DNA of 64,000 bases, from contig NZ_CP116899.1 of NCBI RefSeq assembly GCF_030997045.1, positions 2,677,501 through 2,741,500 of the forward strand, written 5' to 3'. This document shows positions 28,645 to 36,529 of this stretch, piece after piece. The DNA is from Microbulbifer sp. TB1203 (GTDB lineage Bacteria; Pseudomonadota; Gammaproteobacteria; Pseudomonadales; Cellvibrionaceae). The translations under genes and the position numbers were made by a program. Within the stretch, counting starts at the first letter, position 1; the number at the start of each line of letters is the position of its first letter. Under the pieces are notes generated by a model, which was given only the letters and a program-made list of their open reading frames with translations, was not told where the DNA came from and did not search any database.

Positions 28645-31191
28645 ATGAAATATGTAAAATTTCCGATGTTATTGACCTCCGTGCCCATCTGGGCATTTGC
28701 TGCGGCCTACACCAATGCGCAAACAACAGAGAACAACCTGACCGATAGCGGCCAGACCACCATCGAAGAAATCGCAGTGGTGGGAAGCCGCCGCGACGGC
28801 CGCTCCGTCCTCGACGCGCCCGTACCGGTGGACGTCATCGGTGACGCCGAGATGAAGTCCCAGGGCAGCAGCGATATGCTGGACGTGCTCACCAACGTGG
28901 TGCCGTCTTACAACGTCAGCCGCGAACCCATCAGCGACGCCGGCACCCTGGTGCGGCCGGCCAACCTGCGCGGTATGCCCGCTGACAACACCCTCGTGCT
29001 GGTGAACGGCAAGCGCCGCCACCGCGGGGCGGTGATCGGCGAATTCGTTGCCGGTGTCAACAAGGGCGCCCAGGGTGTGGATATCTCACCGCTGCCCGGC
29101 ATCGCCATGAAACAGGTCGAAGTGCTGCGCGATGGCGCCGCCGCCCAGTACGGCTCGGACGCTATCGCCGGCGTACTCAACTTTGTGCTGGCAGACGACC
29201 CGGAAGCGCGACAGATTCAGGTTCGGAGCGGACAGTATTTCGAGGGCGATGGCGCAATCAACGAAATCTCCGGCCTGTTCGGCACCTTCCTGGGCCAAGA
29301 CGGCTTCGCCACCCTCGCCTTTGAGATCAAGGACACCGAGGCCACCAGCCGCGGTATTCAGGACCCCGGCGCCCAGGCGTTGGTGGATGCGGGCAATACC
29401 AGTGTTCCCGATCCGGTGGTCATCTGGGGTACTCCGGAGATTACCGACGACTACAAGATCTTCGTCAACTCCGCCATGGAGGTCGGGAACAGCAGTGAGG
29501 TCTACGCCTTCGGAAACTTCGCCAGCCGCGATACCGACGGCAGCTTCTTCTACCGCCATCCCCACGGCAGGACCGGCGTTTTCAACGACGGCGACGGCAA
29601 CCTGCTGGTGGCCGACCTGACTCCGGACGACGGCGAGAGTTGCCCGACTATTTCCCTGAGCGGCGTGGACAATGTGCTCAACGACCCGGTCTACCAGGAC
29701 CAGGTGGCCAACAACGCGAACTGCTTTGCCTTCAACGAGATATTCCCCGGCGGGTTTACCCCACGTTTCGGCGGAACGGTGACAGACTCCAGTTTCGTGA
29801 CCGGTATCAGAGGCGAATGGTCGAACGGCATGACCTATGACTTCAGCGCCTCCGCCGGCCGCAGCGAACTCGAGTACAACATCTACAACTCAATCAATGC
29901 GTCCTACGGCCCCAATAGCCCCACCACCTTCGACCTCGGCAGCCAGATCCAATTCGAGCGCATGGCCAACGCCGATTTCAGCTACCCGGTAGCTGTCAGC
30001 GGCCTGGCGTCGGACCTCAATGTGGCCTTTGGTCTCCAATACCACAAGGAGCAATTCGAAATCATCGCCGGCCAAACCGAGTCCTACGCCCCCGGCGGTT
30101 ATGAGGACCAGGGTTTCTCCATCGGTTCCAATGGCTTTCAGGGTTTCTCCGAAGATGTCGCCGGCACCTTCAATCGCGACAGCTACGCCGGCTACTTGGA
30201 TCTCGAAGCTGACATTACCGATAACTTCCTGCTGTCCGGCGCCATGCGCTTCGAAGAGTTCGACGATTTCGGCAGCACCTTTGATGGCAAGCTCGCCGCC
30301 CGCCTGGACCTGACCGACTGGATGAGCCTGCGCGGGGCGGTCAGCACCGGCTTCAAGGCGCCCACGGTCGGCCAGAGCAGTTTGCGCCGCGCTTCGACCA
30401 GCTTTGAAGACGGCCAACTCATCGAAGCACTGGTAGTACCCCCCACCAATGCGGTGGCGCAGTTCAAGGGCGGCGAGCAGCTGCAACCGGAGGAATCCAC
30501 CAGCTTGACCATCGGCACGGTGATTTCCGCCGGCTTCATGGACCTCACCATCGACTACTTCAATATCAAGGTGGATGACCGCATCGCACTGACCGATGCC
30601 AGTATCACGGATGATGACCGCGCCGCATTGCTCGCCATGGGGAACGCCGAAGCCCAAACCATCAGTCAGATTCAGTTCTTTGTAAACGACTTCGATACCG
30701 AGACACAGGGCGTGGACATTGTCGCCTCGGCACCGTTTGAATCGAGCGCGGGCTTCACGGACTTCACCCTGGCTTACAACTGGACCGATACCAAGGTTGT
30801 CAACCGAGGCCAGACCGTCAGCGAGGCGCGCGCCGAGGAACTGGAAGACTTCCTGCCGGAGCATCGGGCCACGTTTACCATCAACCACAGTATCGGTATG
30901 TGGAATGCGATGGTGCGTACCAACTACTACGGTGAAACCACGGAGTTGTTGTTCAACGATTCGACGCTGCCCGTGAAGACCGGCTCCATTGTATTGGTGG
31001 ACGCCGAGGTCAGCGCACAGCTCAACGATACCTTCCAGGTCGGTATCGGTGCCAAAAACCTGTTTGACACCTATCCCGACAAGCACGAGTACGGCGATCA
31101 GCCCGGCTTTCTCGGCGCCATCTACCCGCTGAATTCTCCCGCGGGCTTGAACGGCGGCTTCTACTACGTGCGCCTGGACGCGCAATTCTAA
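28645..31191 (+). CDS. TonB-dependent outer-membrane receptor
   Basis: 848 residues from the ATG at 28645 (GGAGAG 8 nt upstream); a longer in-frame start at 28585 would disrupt the signal peptide. The order is signal peptide (to about 25), TonB-box-like EEIAVVGSRR near residue 45, plug domain (DAPVPVDVIGDAEM through KQVEVLRDGAAAQYGSDAIAGV), then a 22-strand barrel ending RLDAQF with terminal Phe. The length suits substrates larger than siderophores as well as peptides or sugars; the ligand is unknown. It sits between the NSS transporter and a convergent LysR regulator, suggesting a two-membrane uptake route. Confidence 0.93.
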   Translation: MKYVKFPMLLTSVPIWAFAAAYTNAQTTENNLTDSGQTTIEEIAVVGSRRDGRSVLDAPVPVDVIGDAEMKSQGSSDMLDVLTNVVPSYNVSREPISDAGTLVRPANLRGMPADNTLVLVNGKRRHRGAVIGEFVAGVNKGAQGVDISPLPGIAMKQVEVLRDGAAAQYGSDAIAGVLNFVLADDPEARQIQVRSGQYFEGDGAINEISGLFGTFLGQDGFATLAFEIKDTEATSRGIQDPGAQALVDAGNTSVPDPVVIWGTPEITDDYKIFVNSAMEVGNSSEVYAFGNFASRDTDGSFFYRHPHGRTGVFNDGDGNLLVADLTPDDGESCPTISLSGVDNVLNDPVYQDQVANNANCFAFNEIFPGGFTPRFGGTVTDSSFVTGIRGEWSNGMTYDFSASAGRSELEYNIYNSINASYGPNSPTTFDLGSQIQFERMANADFSYPVAVSGLASDLNVAFGLQYHKEQFEIIAGQTESYAPGGYEDQGFSIGSNGFQGFSEDVAGTFNRDSYAGYLDLEADITDNFLLSGAMRFEEFDDFGSTFDGKLAARLDLTDWMSLRGAVSTGFKAPTVGQSSLRRASTSFEDGQLIEALVVPPTNAVAQFKGGEQLQPEESTSLTIGTVISAGFMDLTIDYFNIKVDDRIALTDASITDDDRAALLAMGNAEAQTISQIQFFVNDFDTETQGVDIVASAPFESSAGFTDFTLAYNWTDTKVVNRGQTVSEARAEELEDFLPEHRATFTINHSIGMWNAMVRTNYYGETTELLFNDSTLPVKTGSIVLVDAEVSAQLNDTFQVGIGAKNLFDTYPDKHEYGDQPGFLGAIYPLNSPAGLNGGFYYVRLDAQF

Positions 31192-31203
31192 CCAACCTCT
31201 GGG

Positions 31204-31236
31204 ATTGACAGAGTGCCGGATGGCGCTCTGTCAATC
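31204..31236 (+). terminator. Hairpin after the TonB receptor gene
   Basis: A 15-bp stem GATTGACAGAGTGCC / GGCGCTCTGTCAATC with one wobble and a 3-nt loop begins 12 bp after the stop. No T-run follows, so it may be a stabilising hairpin rather than a full terminator. Confidence 0.5.
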
Positions 31237-31346
31237 CGCCCCAGCCCAAATCCGGACTTTCCACCGTAAAGCCCATTTGGCTGTAACACATCTGATACAA
31301 ACACATATCCTTGTATGCGCAGCCCATAGTTACTAATAAGGCGAAA

Positions 31347-31464
31347 GGGAAGGATACTCCTCTCCCGGGACCGGATGAGGCAGGGATGCCGATTACGAGC
31401 GTACAGGGATGTATTTAAGGGGGGGCGCCCAGCCCGTGTCCCGGGAGAGGGGTATCCTTTCCCT
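31347..31464. repeat. Palindromic repeat element with TACGCTCGTAATCG core, copy 3 (reversed)
   Basis: Arms GGGAAGGATACTCCTCTCCC... (from 31347) and their near complement (31438-31464) enclose the core in the opposite orientation to copies 1 and 2. The spacer with GGGCTGGGCGCC is shared with copy 2 but not with copy 1. Confidence 0.85.
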
Positions 31465-31544
31465 CCAACCCGGTAGTATCGATCAGAAAAATTGCAGATA
31501 CCTCAAGGGAATGAGGCCTAGTGAAAAAGAATTCCCCACTACGA

Positions 31545-32462
31545 TCAATTAGTATTCTCTGGAGAAATATCGCAAGCTTTGACTTCCTTTTCCAACCAAT
31601 CATAAATTCTACTCAGCGCTGTCAAATAGCCTGTGTCTCTAGACCAAACCAGATAATAGGCACCCTCACTTTCAACACAGGTTTTGAAGGGGCACACTAA
31701 AGTGCCATTTGCAAGATAATCCGACAACAGGATTTCCGGGATCAACGCCAGCCCCATGCCACATTGTGCGGCCTTAATAGCGATTTCGAACCGGTCGATC
31801 ATCATGCCTGTCAAATAATCAAATCCCACATCCTGGGACCTGAGCCAGCGCTCCCATGCGTCCGGCCTGATAGTAAGGTGTATGAGGGGAACATCCAAAA
31901 CAGTTTCCGGGTTTCCTAACGGGTGTTTTTTTAGAAACTCCGCCGAGCATACCGGTATCAATTTTTCCCTCATCAAAAACCTGGTTTCGGCATTATTCCA
32001 GCGATCGCTGCCAAAATGTATGGCAACGTCGATGTTTTCCTTATGGAAGTCAAAGGGCTCTGTGTAGGTAGTTAAATTAATCTTTATATCCGGGTTTTTC
32101 TCAAGAAATCCAGATAGCCTGGGTACCAGCCAGCTTCCTCCCAAGGAAGGCAAAATCGCCAAATTAAGTGTATTTCTTTCCGGACTGGCTCTTAGGTTTA
32201 TGGATGCGTTAGCTATCAAGAGGAGCGCTTCCCGAATGGCTTTCGCATACCGCTCTCCCGCATCAGTAATGCGGACGGTTTTCCGGTCGCGGACAAATAA
32301 TTCATGTTCCAATTGGGATTCAAGACATTTGATCTGTCTGCTTACGGCACTTTGACTCAAGCAGAGCTCTTCCGCGGCGGCAGAAAAACTGCCCCTCCTG
32401 GCGGCAGCCTCAAATATGCTGAGCATACTGAGAGAGGGCAGAAGTCGTTTGGGTGCAAGCAT
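31545..32462 (-). CDS. LysR-family transcriptional regulator (GcvA-like)
   Basis: 305 residues from the ATG at 32462; a longer start at 32525 is possible. The N-terminal winged helix has LSMLSIFEAAARRGSFSAAAEELCLSQSAVSRQIK and is followed by a periplasmic-binding-like effector domain. The overall pattern (LPSLSML..FEAAARRGSFS, then LNLAILPSLGGSWLVPRL) is that of the GcvA/AmpR subgroup. It is convergent with the TonB receptor gene and separated from it by repeat copy 3. The AT-rich base use differs from the core genes and suggests transfer. Its regulon is probably the neighbouring catabolic genes, but nothing in the sequence proves it. Confidence 0.88.
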   Translation of the reverse strand: MLAPKRLLPSLSMLSIFEAAARRGSFSAAAEELCLSQSAVSRQIKCLESQLEHELFVRDRKTVRITDAGERYAKAIREALLLIANASINLRASPERNTLNLAILPSLGGSWLVPRLSGFLEKNPDIKINLTTYTEPFDFHKENIDVAIHFGSDRWNNAETRFLMREKLIPVCSAEFLKKHPLGNPETVLDVPLIHLTIRPDAWERWLRSQDVGFDYLTGMMIDRFEIAIKAAQCGMGLALIPEILLSDYLANGTLVCPFKTCVESEGAYYLVWSRDTGYLTALSRIYDWLEKEVKACDISPENTN

Positions 32463-32772
32463 GTATGGGTCCCGCAGTGGCCTATCAGTAGATATGCGAT
32501 TATTTATAATATAATCATTGTGCAACTGTTCATATTATAATCACATGAGATTAGATTAAGGAAAAGCAATCTCATCAAATGACCGATATTTATGATTGGT
32601 CACAACTTGCAAAAGTAGTGCATCCTTTTACTTTACGTCGTCAAATGATTGCAGTCGTGAACAATTTCACTGATTTATTCACACCGCCAGCTCCCATAAA
32701 GCCATCGGCTCTTAACCTTTGCGCTGGTTCGCTGCGCCATTCTCTGAGCCGGCTCACTCCGAGGGTATTGCA
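32463..32772. other. AT-rich divergent intergenic region (LysR / HPF-like)
   Basis: 310 bp. The first part, next to the LysR start, is strongly AT-rich (TTATTTATAATATAATC around 32500-32516), which would suit a promoter. The last part leads to a GAGG ribosome site for the HPF-like gene. No hairpin of note. Confidence 0.5.
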
Positions 32773-33084
32773 ATGATCGAACTCGAAATCAACGCCGAAA
32801 ACTACGACCTTACCGACGATCTGAAAAAACACATCGAAGAGAAGTTCGGTGGACTGGACGAGTATTTGAACACCCTCGAGCGAGCGCGTATTGCCGTGTC
32901 CTGGGAGGGGGGCGAGAACGAACAGAGCAGGGTCAGCACCCAGGTATGGGGCCCCGGACACCAGTTCGATGCGTCCGACATCGACTGGCAGGCAATAACG
33001 GCAATTGACAAGGCCCACCACAAACTGCTGAAGCAGATACGCCGCGAGCACAGCAGGGAAATCTCCGAACGCAATCGCCGGTAA
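32773..33084 (+). CDS. HPF/RaiA-like ribosome-associated domain protein
   Basis: 103 residues from the ATG at 32773 (GAGG 8 nt upstream). It opens MIELEINAENYDLTDDLKKH and continues KFGGLDEYLNTLERARIAV, the beta-alpha-beta pattern of hibernation-promoting factor/YfiA proteins, and ends basic (HKLLKQIRREH). HPF-type proteins bind the 30S decoding site in stationary phase. The sequence is diverged from classical HPF (usual start I.I.G..), so a specialised or ribosome-unrelated role is possible. It is a single gene beside tRNA-Lys. Confidence 0.75.
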   Translation: MIELEINAENYDLTDDLKKHIEEKFGGLDEYLNTLERARIAVSWEGGENEQSRVSTQVWGPGHQFDASDIDWQAITAIDKAHHKLLKQIRREHSREISERNRR

Positions 33085-33205
33085 GGCCGGTCGTCCCACT
33101 GGCATAGAAGTCAGCGAAGGCCAAAGCCTAAGGGATCACTTCAAGTGGAGCCCGCACAGGTAACATGGCTACTTTCTGCAACCTCACCACCTGTGAACAG
33201 AAAAC

Positions 33206-33233
33206 AAAAAGGGCCGCCTGACGGCAGCCCTTT
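33206..33233 (-). terminator. Terminator of tRNA-Lys
   Basis: On the minus strand AAAGGGCTGCC / GGCGGCCCTTT with a short loop is followed by a T-run (TTTTTGTTTT), directly after the tRNA 3' end. Confidence 0.8.
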
Positions 33234-33240
33234 GCGAATA

Positions 33241-33316
33241 TGGTGGGTCGTGCTGGACTCGAACCAGCGACCAATTGGTTAAAAGCCAACTGCTCTACCA
33301 ACTGAGCTAACGACCC
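33241..33316 (-). tRNA. tRNA-Lys (anticodon TTT)
   Basis: A 76-nt cloverleaf: acceptor GGGTCGT pairs with ACGACCC, the D-loop is AGCTCAGTTGGTAGAGC, the anticodon loop CTTTTAA gives UUU, the T-arm has GGTTCGAGTCC, and the 3' CCA is encoded. A tRNA-Lys next to queC-queE matches the Pseudomonas gene order. Confidence 0.97.
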
Positions 33317-33447
33317 TTTGATCCCTCGACGTGAGGAGCTGCGTATCTTACGGATCTATTTCGAAAAAACAATACCTGGCGACAAAAAAATCTAAAGAAT
33401 TTAATGGCTTAGACCCGAGCTGATGCTGCGGGCCAAGCCGGTATTTT

Positions 33448-34125
33448 TCAGCCGGCGTAGACCGTGGGGTCCGTCAGCCCCGCCTCCGCAAAACCGGCGG
33501 CGCGCAGGCGGCAGCTGTCGCAGCGGCCGCAGGCGGCGCCGTCTGCCCGCGCCTGGTAGCAGGACACCGTCAGACTGTAGTCCACGCCCAGTTCGGTACC
33601 CCGGCGCACGATATCCGCCTTGCTCATCTGCATCAGCGGCGCGCGTATGCGCAGCTTGTGGCCCTCAACACCGGCGCGGGTAGCCAGGTTGGCCATACGC
33701 TCGAAGGCCTCGATGTACTCCGGGCGGCAGTCCGGATAGCCGGAATAGTCCACCGCGTTGACCCCCACAAAGATATCCTGCGCCCCCAGCACTTCCGCCC
33801 ACCCCAGGGCGATGGAAAGGAACACGGTGTTGCGCGCAGGCACATAGGTCACCGGAATGCCGCCGGTCTCCTCTTCCGGTACGTCGATGCTGTCGTCAGT
33901 CAGCGCCGAACCGCCAATGGAGCGCAGATCCAGCGCGACCACCTTGTGTTCGCGAGCCTCCAGATCGGCGGCGACCCGCTGGGCCGCCAGCAATTCGGCG
34001 CTGTGGCGCTGGCCGTAATCGAAACCCAGGGCATAGCATTCATAACCCTCGGCTTTGGCCATGGCCAGTATAGTGGCGGAGTCGAGGCCGCCGGACAGCA
34101 GGATTACGGCTTTTTTTGCGGTCAT
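33448..34125 (-). CDS. queC: 7-cyano-7-deazaguanine synthase
   Basis: Queuosine pathway: converts 7-carboxy-7-deazaguanine to preQ0 using ATP and ammonia. 225 residues from the ATG at 34125 (GAG 6 nt upstream), which matches the family length; longer frames upstream run into the queE region. It has the PP-loop SGGLDSAT near the N-terminus and the zinc site near the C-terminus with four Cys (SCYQARADGAACGRCDSCRLR). It follows queE, which supplies its substrate, with a palindromic repeat in the gap. Confidence 0.96.
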   Translation of the reverse strand: MTAKKAVILLSGGLDSATILAMAKAEGYECYALGFDYGQRHSAELLAAQRVAADLEAREHKVVALDLRSIGGSALTDDSIDVPEEETGGIPVTYVPARNTVFLSIALGWAEVLGAQDIFVGVNAVDYSGYPDCRPEYIEAFERMANLATRAGVEGHKLRIRAPLMQMSKADIVRRGTELGVDYSLTVSCYQARADGAACGRCDSCRLRAAGFAEAGLTDPTVYAG

Positions 34126-34153
34126 AACTTTCTCGCTGATCAATACTCGAGAA

Positions 34154-34199
34154 GCGGGCCTGCGGCCCGCAGGCCGAGCTGGAGCTCGGCGCTCCCAGG
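34154..34199. repeat. Double-palindrome repeat flush with the queE stop
   Basis: Contains GGGCCTGCGGCCCGCAGGCC and then GAGCTGGAGCTCGGCGCTCC. It ends in CCCAGG directly against the TAG stop of queE. A near-identical copy at 42799-42843 ends in CCCAGG one base before the TAA of yebC. Confidence 0.85.
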
Positions 34200-34916
34200 C
34201 TACACCCCCGGGATGTCTCCCCACAGCAGTTTGTGCAGCTGTAACTGCATCCGAACCGGCAGGCCGTCCTCCAGAATCCACTCCGCCAGCTGCCGCGGCT
34301 GCAGCTGTTCATAGCTGGGGGAGAAAAGCACCTCTCCGACCCGCTCGGGCAGGCGATACTGATCCAGGGTGAACTTGGCCCAGTCGTAGTCGGCGCGGTC
34401 GCAGATCACAAACTTGATCTGGTCGCGGCCGGTCAGCACGGCGAGATTCTCCACGCGGTTGCGGTGCTGTTCGCCGGAAGCCGGGGTCTTCAAATCCACC
34501 ACCCGCGAGACCCGCGAATCCACCTGCTCCACCGGCATGGCACCACTGGTCTCCAGGGAAACCTCGTAGCCGGCATCGCACAGGGCTTTCAGCAGGGGCA
34601 GGCAATTGGGCTGGGCCAGCGGCTCGCCGCCGGTCACGCACACATGGCGCGCCGGGTGGCTCTCTACCCTTTGCAATATTTCCGCCAGGGTCATCCGCTC
34701 GCCGCCGTAGAAGGCGTATTCCGAATCGCAGTAACTGCAGCGCAACGGACAACCGGTCAGGCGGACGAATACTGTGGGCAGGCCGGACTCCCGAGCCTCT
34801 CCCTGCAGGGAGTAGAAGATCTCGCTGATACGCAGTGACTCCGTGCGCTCTGATTCCGCACGAGAGCACAATGACTCCGCGCGAAAGCGCAATGACTCAT
34901 TGTCCAGATCGGTCAT
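34200..34916 (-). CDS. queE: 7-carboxy-7-deazaguanine synthase
   Basis: Radical-SAM enzyme of queuosine synthesis that contracts 6-carboxytetrahydropterin to 7-carboxy-7-deazaguanine. About 238 residues from the ATG at 34916. The cluster motif is CPLRCSYC (CX3CX2C) after FYSLQGEARESGLPTVFVRLTG, with the SAM-binding glycines in HVCVTGGEPL. Upstream of the conserved LRISEIFYSLQGE start lies an extra Arg/Glu/Ser-rich leader of about 25 residues built from short repeats (see the repeat at 34829-34900). It lies upstream of queC in the same direction. Confidence 0.95.
   Translation of the reverse strand: MTDLDNESLRFRAESLCSRAESERTESLRISEIFYSLQGEARESGLPTVFVRLTGCPLRCSYCDSEYAFYGGERMTLAEILQRVESHPARHVCVTGGEPLAQPNCLPLLKALCDAGYEVSLETSGAMPVEQVDSRVSRVVDLKTPASGEQHRNRVENLAVLTGRDQIKFVICDRADYDWAKFTLDQYRLPERVGEVLFSPSYEQLQPRQLAEWILEDGLPVRMQLQLHKLLWGDIPGV
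34829..34900 (-). repeat. Imperfect tandem minisatellite in the queE N-terminus
   Basis: On the coding strand units GAGTCATTGCGCTTTCGCGC, GAGTCATTGTGCTCTCGTGC, a shorter GAATCAGAGCGCACG and GAGTCACTGCG follow each other in frame (period about 21 bp). They encode the ESL-R-RA repeats of the leader. Confidence 0.7.
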
Positions 34917-35031
34917 ATTCACCCAGCCATAAACAACAAAGCCCGGGCGACGAATGCCGTCCGGGCGCGGGATCATAGTTTTTTTCTGGCCAAAAAACCA
35001 GCGGCGACAGGGTTGGGGTAACTACCACACT

Positions 35032-35060
35032 GATCGCGGCCAGCGGCCGCTCCTACAGGG
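35032..35060. repeat. REP-like TGATCGCGGCCAGCGGCCGC
   Basis: Short palindrome followed by TCCTACAGG, after the cpoB stop. The same family occurs at 9773-9800, 40166-40255, 41448-41476 and near 63727. Confidence 0.75.
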
Positions 35061-35086
35061 AGCGGGGCCTACCGGGGCCCCGAGTA

Positions 35087-35911
35087 TCAGAAGTTCTCTT
35101 CCAGATACTTCTTGGCCAGACCGGCGGCGCGGGCATCGCTGCCTGCCACCTGCTGCAGCAGTTCCTTGGCGCGACTGTTATCGCCCAATTGGTGGTAGAC
35201 AGTACCCAGTTTATAGCGCCCATCCCATACCTTGTTGGAGCTGGGATAGCTGTCCAGCAGGGCCACGAACCATTGGCGCGCCTCTTCCAGGTCTCCCTGG
35301 ACCAGGGCGATTTCCCCCAGCCAGTAATTGGCATTGGGGGCGTAGCGCCCCTCGGGGTAATCCTGCAGCAGGCGCTTGAACTCCGTACGGGCGCCATCGT
35401 AGTTGCCATCGCGGGCCAGACCGAAGCTGGCCTGGTAGCGGTCGCGCTCATCCTCACTGGCTTCCGGCGCGGCGGTGGCCGTAGCCGCGGTTGCGTCACC
35501 GTTGCTATCTTCCGGTGCGTCGCTGCCCGCCTCCGGAGCCTTCTCTGAGGGCTCCGTTCCGGCCAGCCGCGCAATGCGCCGGTCCAGGTCCATGTAGTCA
35601 TCGGTGCGCTGCTGGCGCAGACGCTTGACCTCGTGCCTCAGTTCCTCCACCGCGCCGCGGAGCTCCTGGACTTCCTGCTGCAGCACCTGCATCCGGTAGT
35701 AGGCGTCAGCTTGGGGATTCGTCTGCGCGCGCGGGCGCTGGGCAGAAACCGGCGCGGCGCGCGCTGTCTGGTCGTCCCGATAAACAGGCGCCGATCTCTG
35801 CGAACTGTCGCTGGACAGGTCGACGATCGGCGCCTGGGAGAATACGGGCGATGCCGCAGCCAGGGCGGCTGCGGCAATCGCGATACGTCTAATGGTAAAA
35901 GCCATTGGCAT
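35087..35911 (-). CDS. cpoB: Cell division coordinator CpoB (YbgF)
   Basis: 274 residues: signal peptide (1-26, ending PVFSQA), a trimerising coiled coil (about 65-115, LQQEVQELRGAVEELRHEVKRLR), an acidic/Ala-rich linker, and C-terminal TPR repeats (about 155-270). CpoB is periplasmic, binds TolA and links outer-membrane constriction by Tol-Pal to PBP1B septal peptidoglycan synthesis. It is the last gene of the tol operon, 12 bp after pal. A second in-frame ATG lies at 35905. Confidence 0.95.
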   Translation of the reverse strand: MPMAFTIRRIAIAAAALAAASPVFSQAPIVDLSSDSSQRSAPVYRDDQTARAAPVSAQRPRAQTNPQADAYYRMQVLQQEVQELRGAVEELRHEVKRLRQQRTDDYMDLDRRIARLAGTEPSEKAPEAGSDAPEDSNGDATAATATAAPEASEDERDRYQASFGLARDGNYDGARTEFKRLLQDYPEGRYAPNANYWLGEIALVQGDLEEARQWFVALLDSYPSSNKVWDGRYKLGTVYHQLGDNSRAKELLQQVAGSDARAAGLAKKYLEENF

Positions 35912-35923
35912 CCATTTGAACGA

Positions 35924-36403
35924 TTAGTTGATCACAACGCGACGGTTCATCGCGCGGGAACTCTCGCTGGAACCGGTCTGCGCCGGACGCTCTTCACCGT
36001 AGCTGATCACTTCCAGGGTGGAGGGATCGACACCCTGCAGTACCAGGAAGTCGCGCACGGCGTTGGCGCGGCGCTCACCCAGAGCCAGGTTGTACTCACG
36101 AGTACCCAGTTCGTCGGCGTGACCTTCCAGGCGAACAGTGCTGCCGGTGTTGCCGCGCATACGGTCGGCGTGCTGAATCAGCAGCTCCCGGGTAGACGGC
36201 TTCAGCAGGGACTGGTCAAAGTCGAAGTAGACGACGTTGTCCAGGGGCACCGCAGTTTCAGTCGGAGTAGGTTCCTCCACCACCGGCGGCGGGGTCGTAT
36301 CTACCACTTCTTCCCGGGTATCTTCAGTTTCGGTGCTGGTACAACCCGCCATTACCGCCAGAACGCAGGCCAGACCCAGGCCAGTTTTTACTGATTTCAA
36401 CAT
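35924..36403 (-). CDS. pal: Peptidoglycan-associated lipoprotein Pal
   Basis: 159 residues from the ATG at 36403 (GGAG 6 nt upstream). It has the lipobox VMAGC, a Thr/Glu/Pro-rich tether with acidic repeats, and an OmpA-like peptidoglycan-binding domain (VYFDFDQSLLKPSTRELL ... LEGHADELGTREYNLALGERRA), which binds meso-diaminopimelate. It anchors the outer membrane to the wall and interacts with TolB and TolA. It lies between tolB and cpoB. Confidence 0.97.
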   Translation of the reverse strand: MLKSVKTGLGLACVLAVMAGCTSTETEDTREEVVDTTPPPVVEEPTPTETAVPLDNVVYFDFDQSLLKPSTRELLIQHADRMRGNTGSTVRLEGHADELGTREYNLALGERRANAVRDFLVLQGVDPSTLEVISYGEERPAQTGSSESSRAMNRRVVIN

Positions 36404-36529
36404 AAGCAACTCCGCTTTTAGTGTTATCGAAAAATTCCGTAAGACTTTATATTGTCTGATTTCCACGCCTGCCAAAAGCGCCGCCGTTCAGTGGCGTTCA
36501 ACAGGCACCCCTTACCAATCTAAAGAAAG

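Noticed and set aside
29890..31185. Minus-strand open frame opposite the TonB receptor
   Set aside because: No domain content; the plus strand carries plug and barrel motifs to a terminal Phe.
33241..33316. tRNA-Lys as an island attachment site
   Set aside because: No second copy of the tRNA 3' end and no integrase gene in the window.
33317..33447. Possible preQ1-type riboswitch next to queC
   Set aside because: The sequence lies downstream of queC, which is read away from queE, and no aptamer-like pseudoknot was evident.
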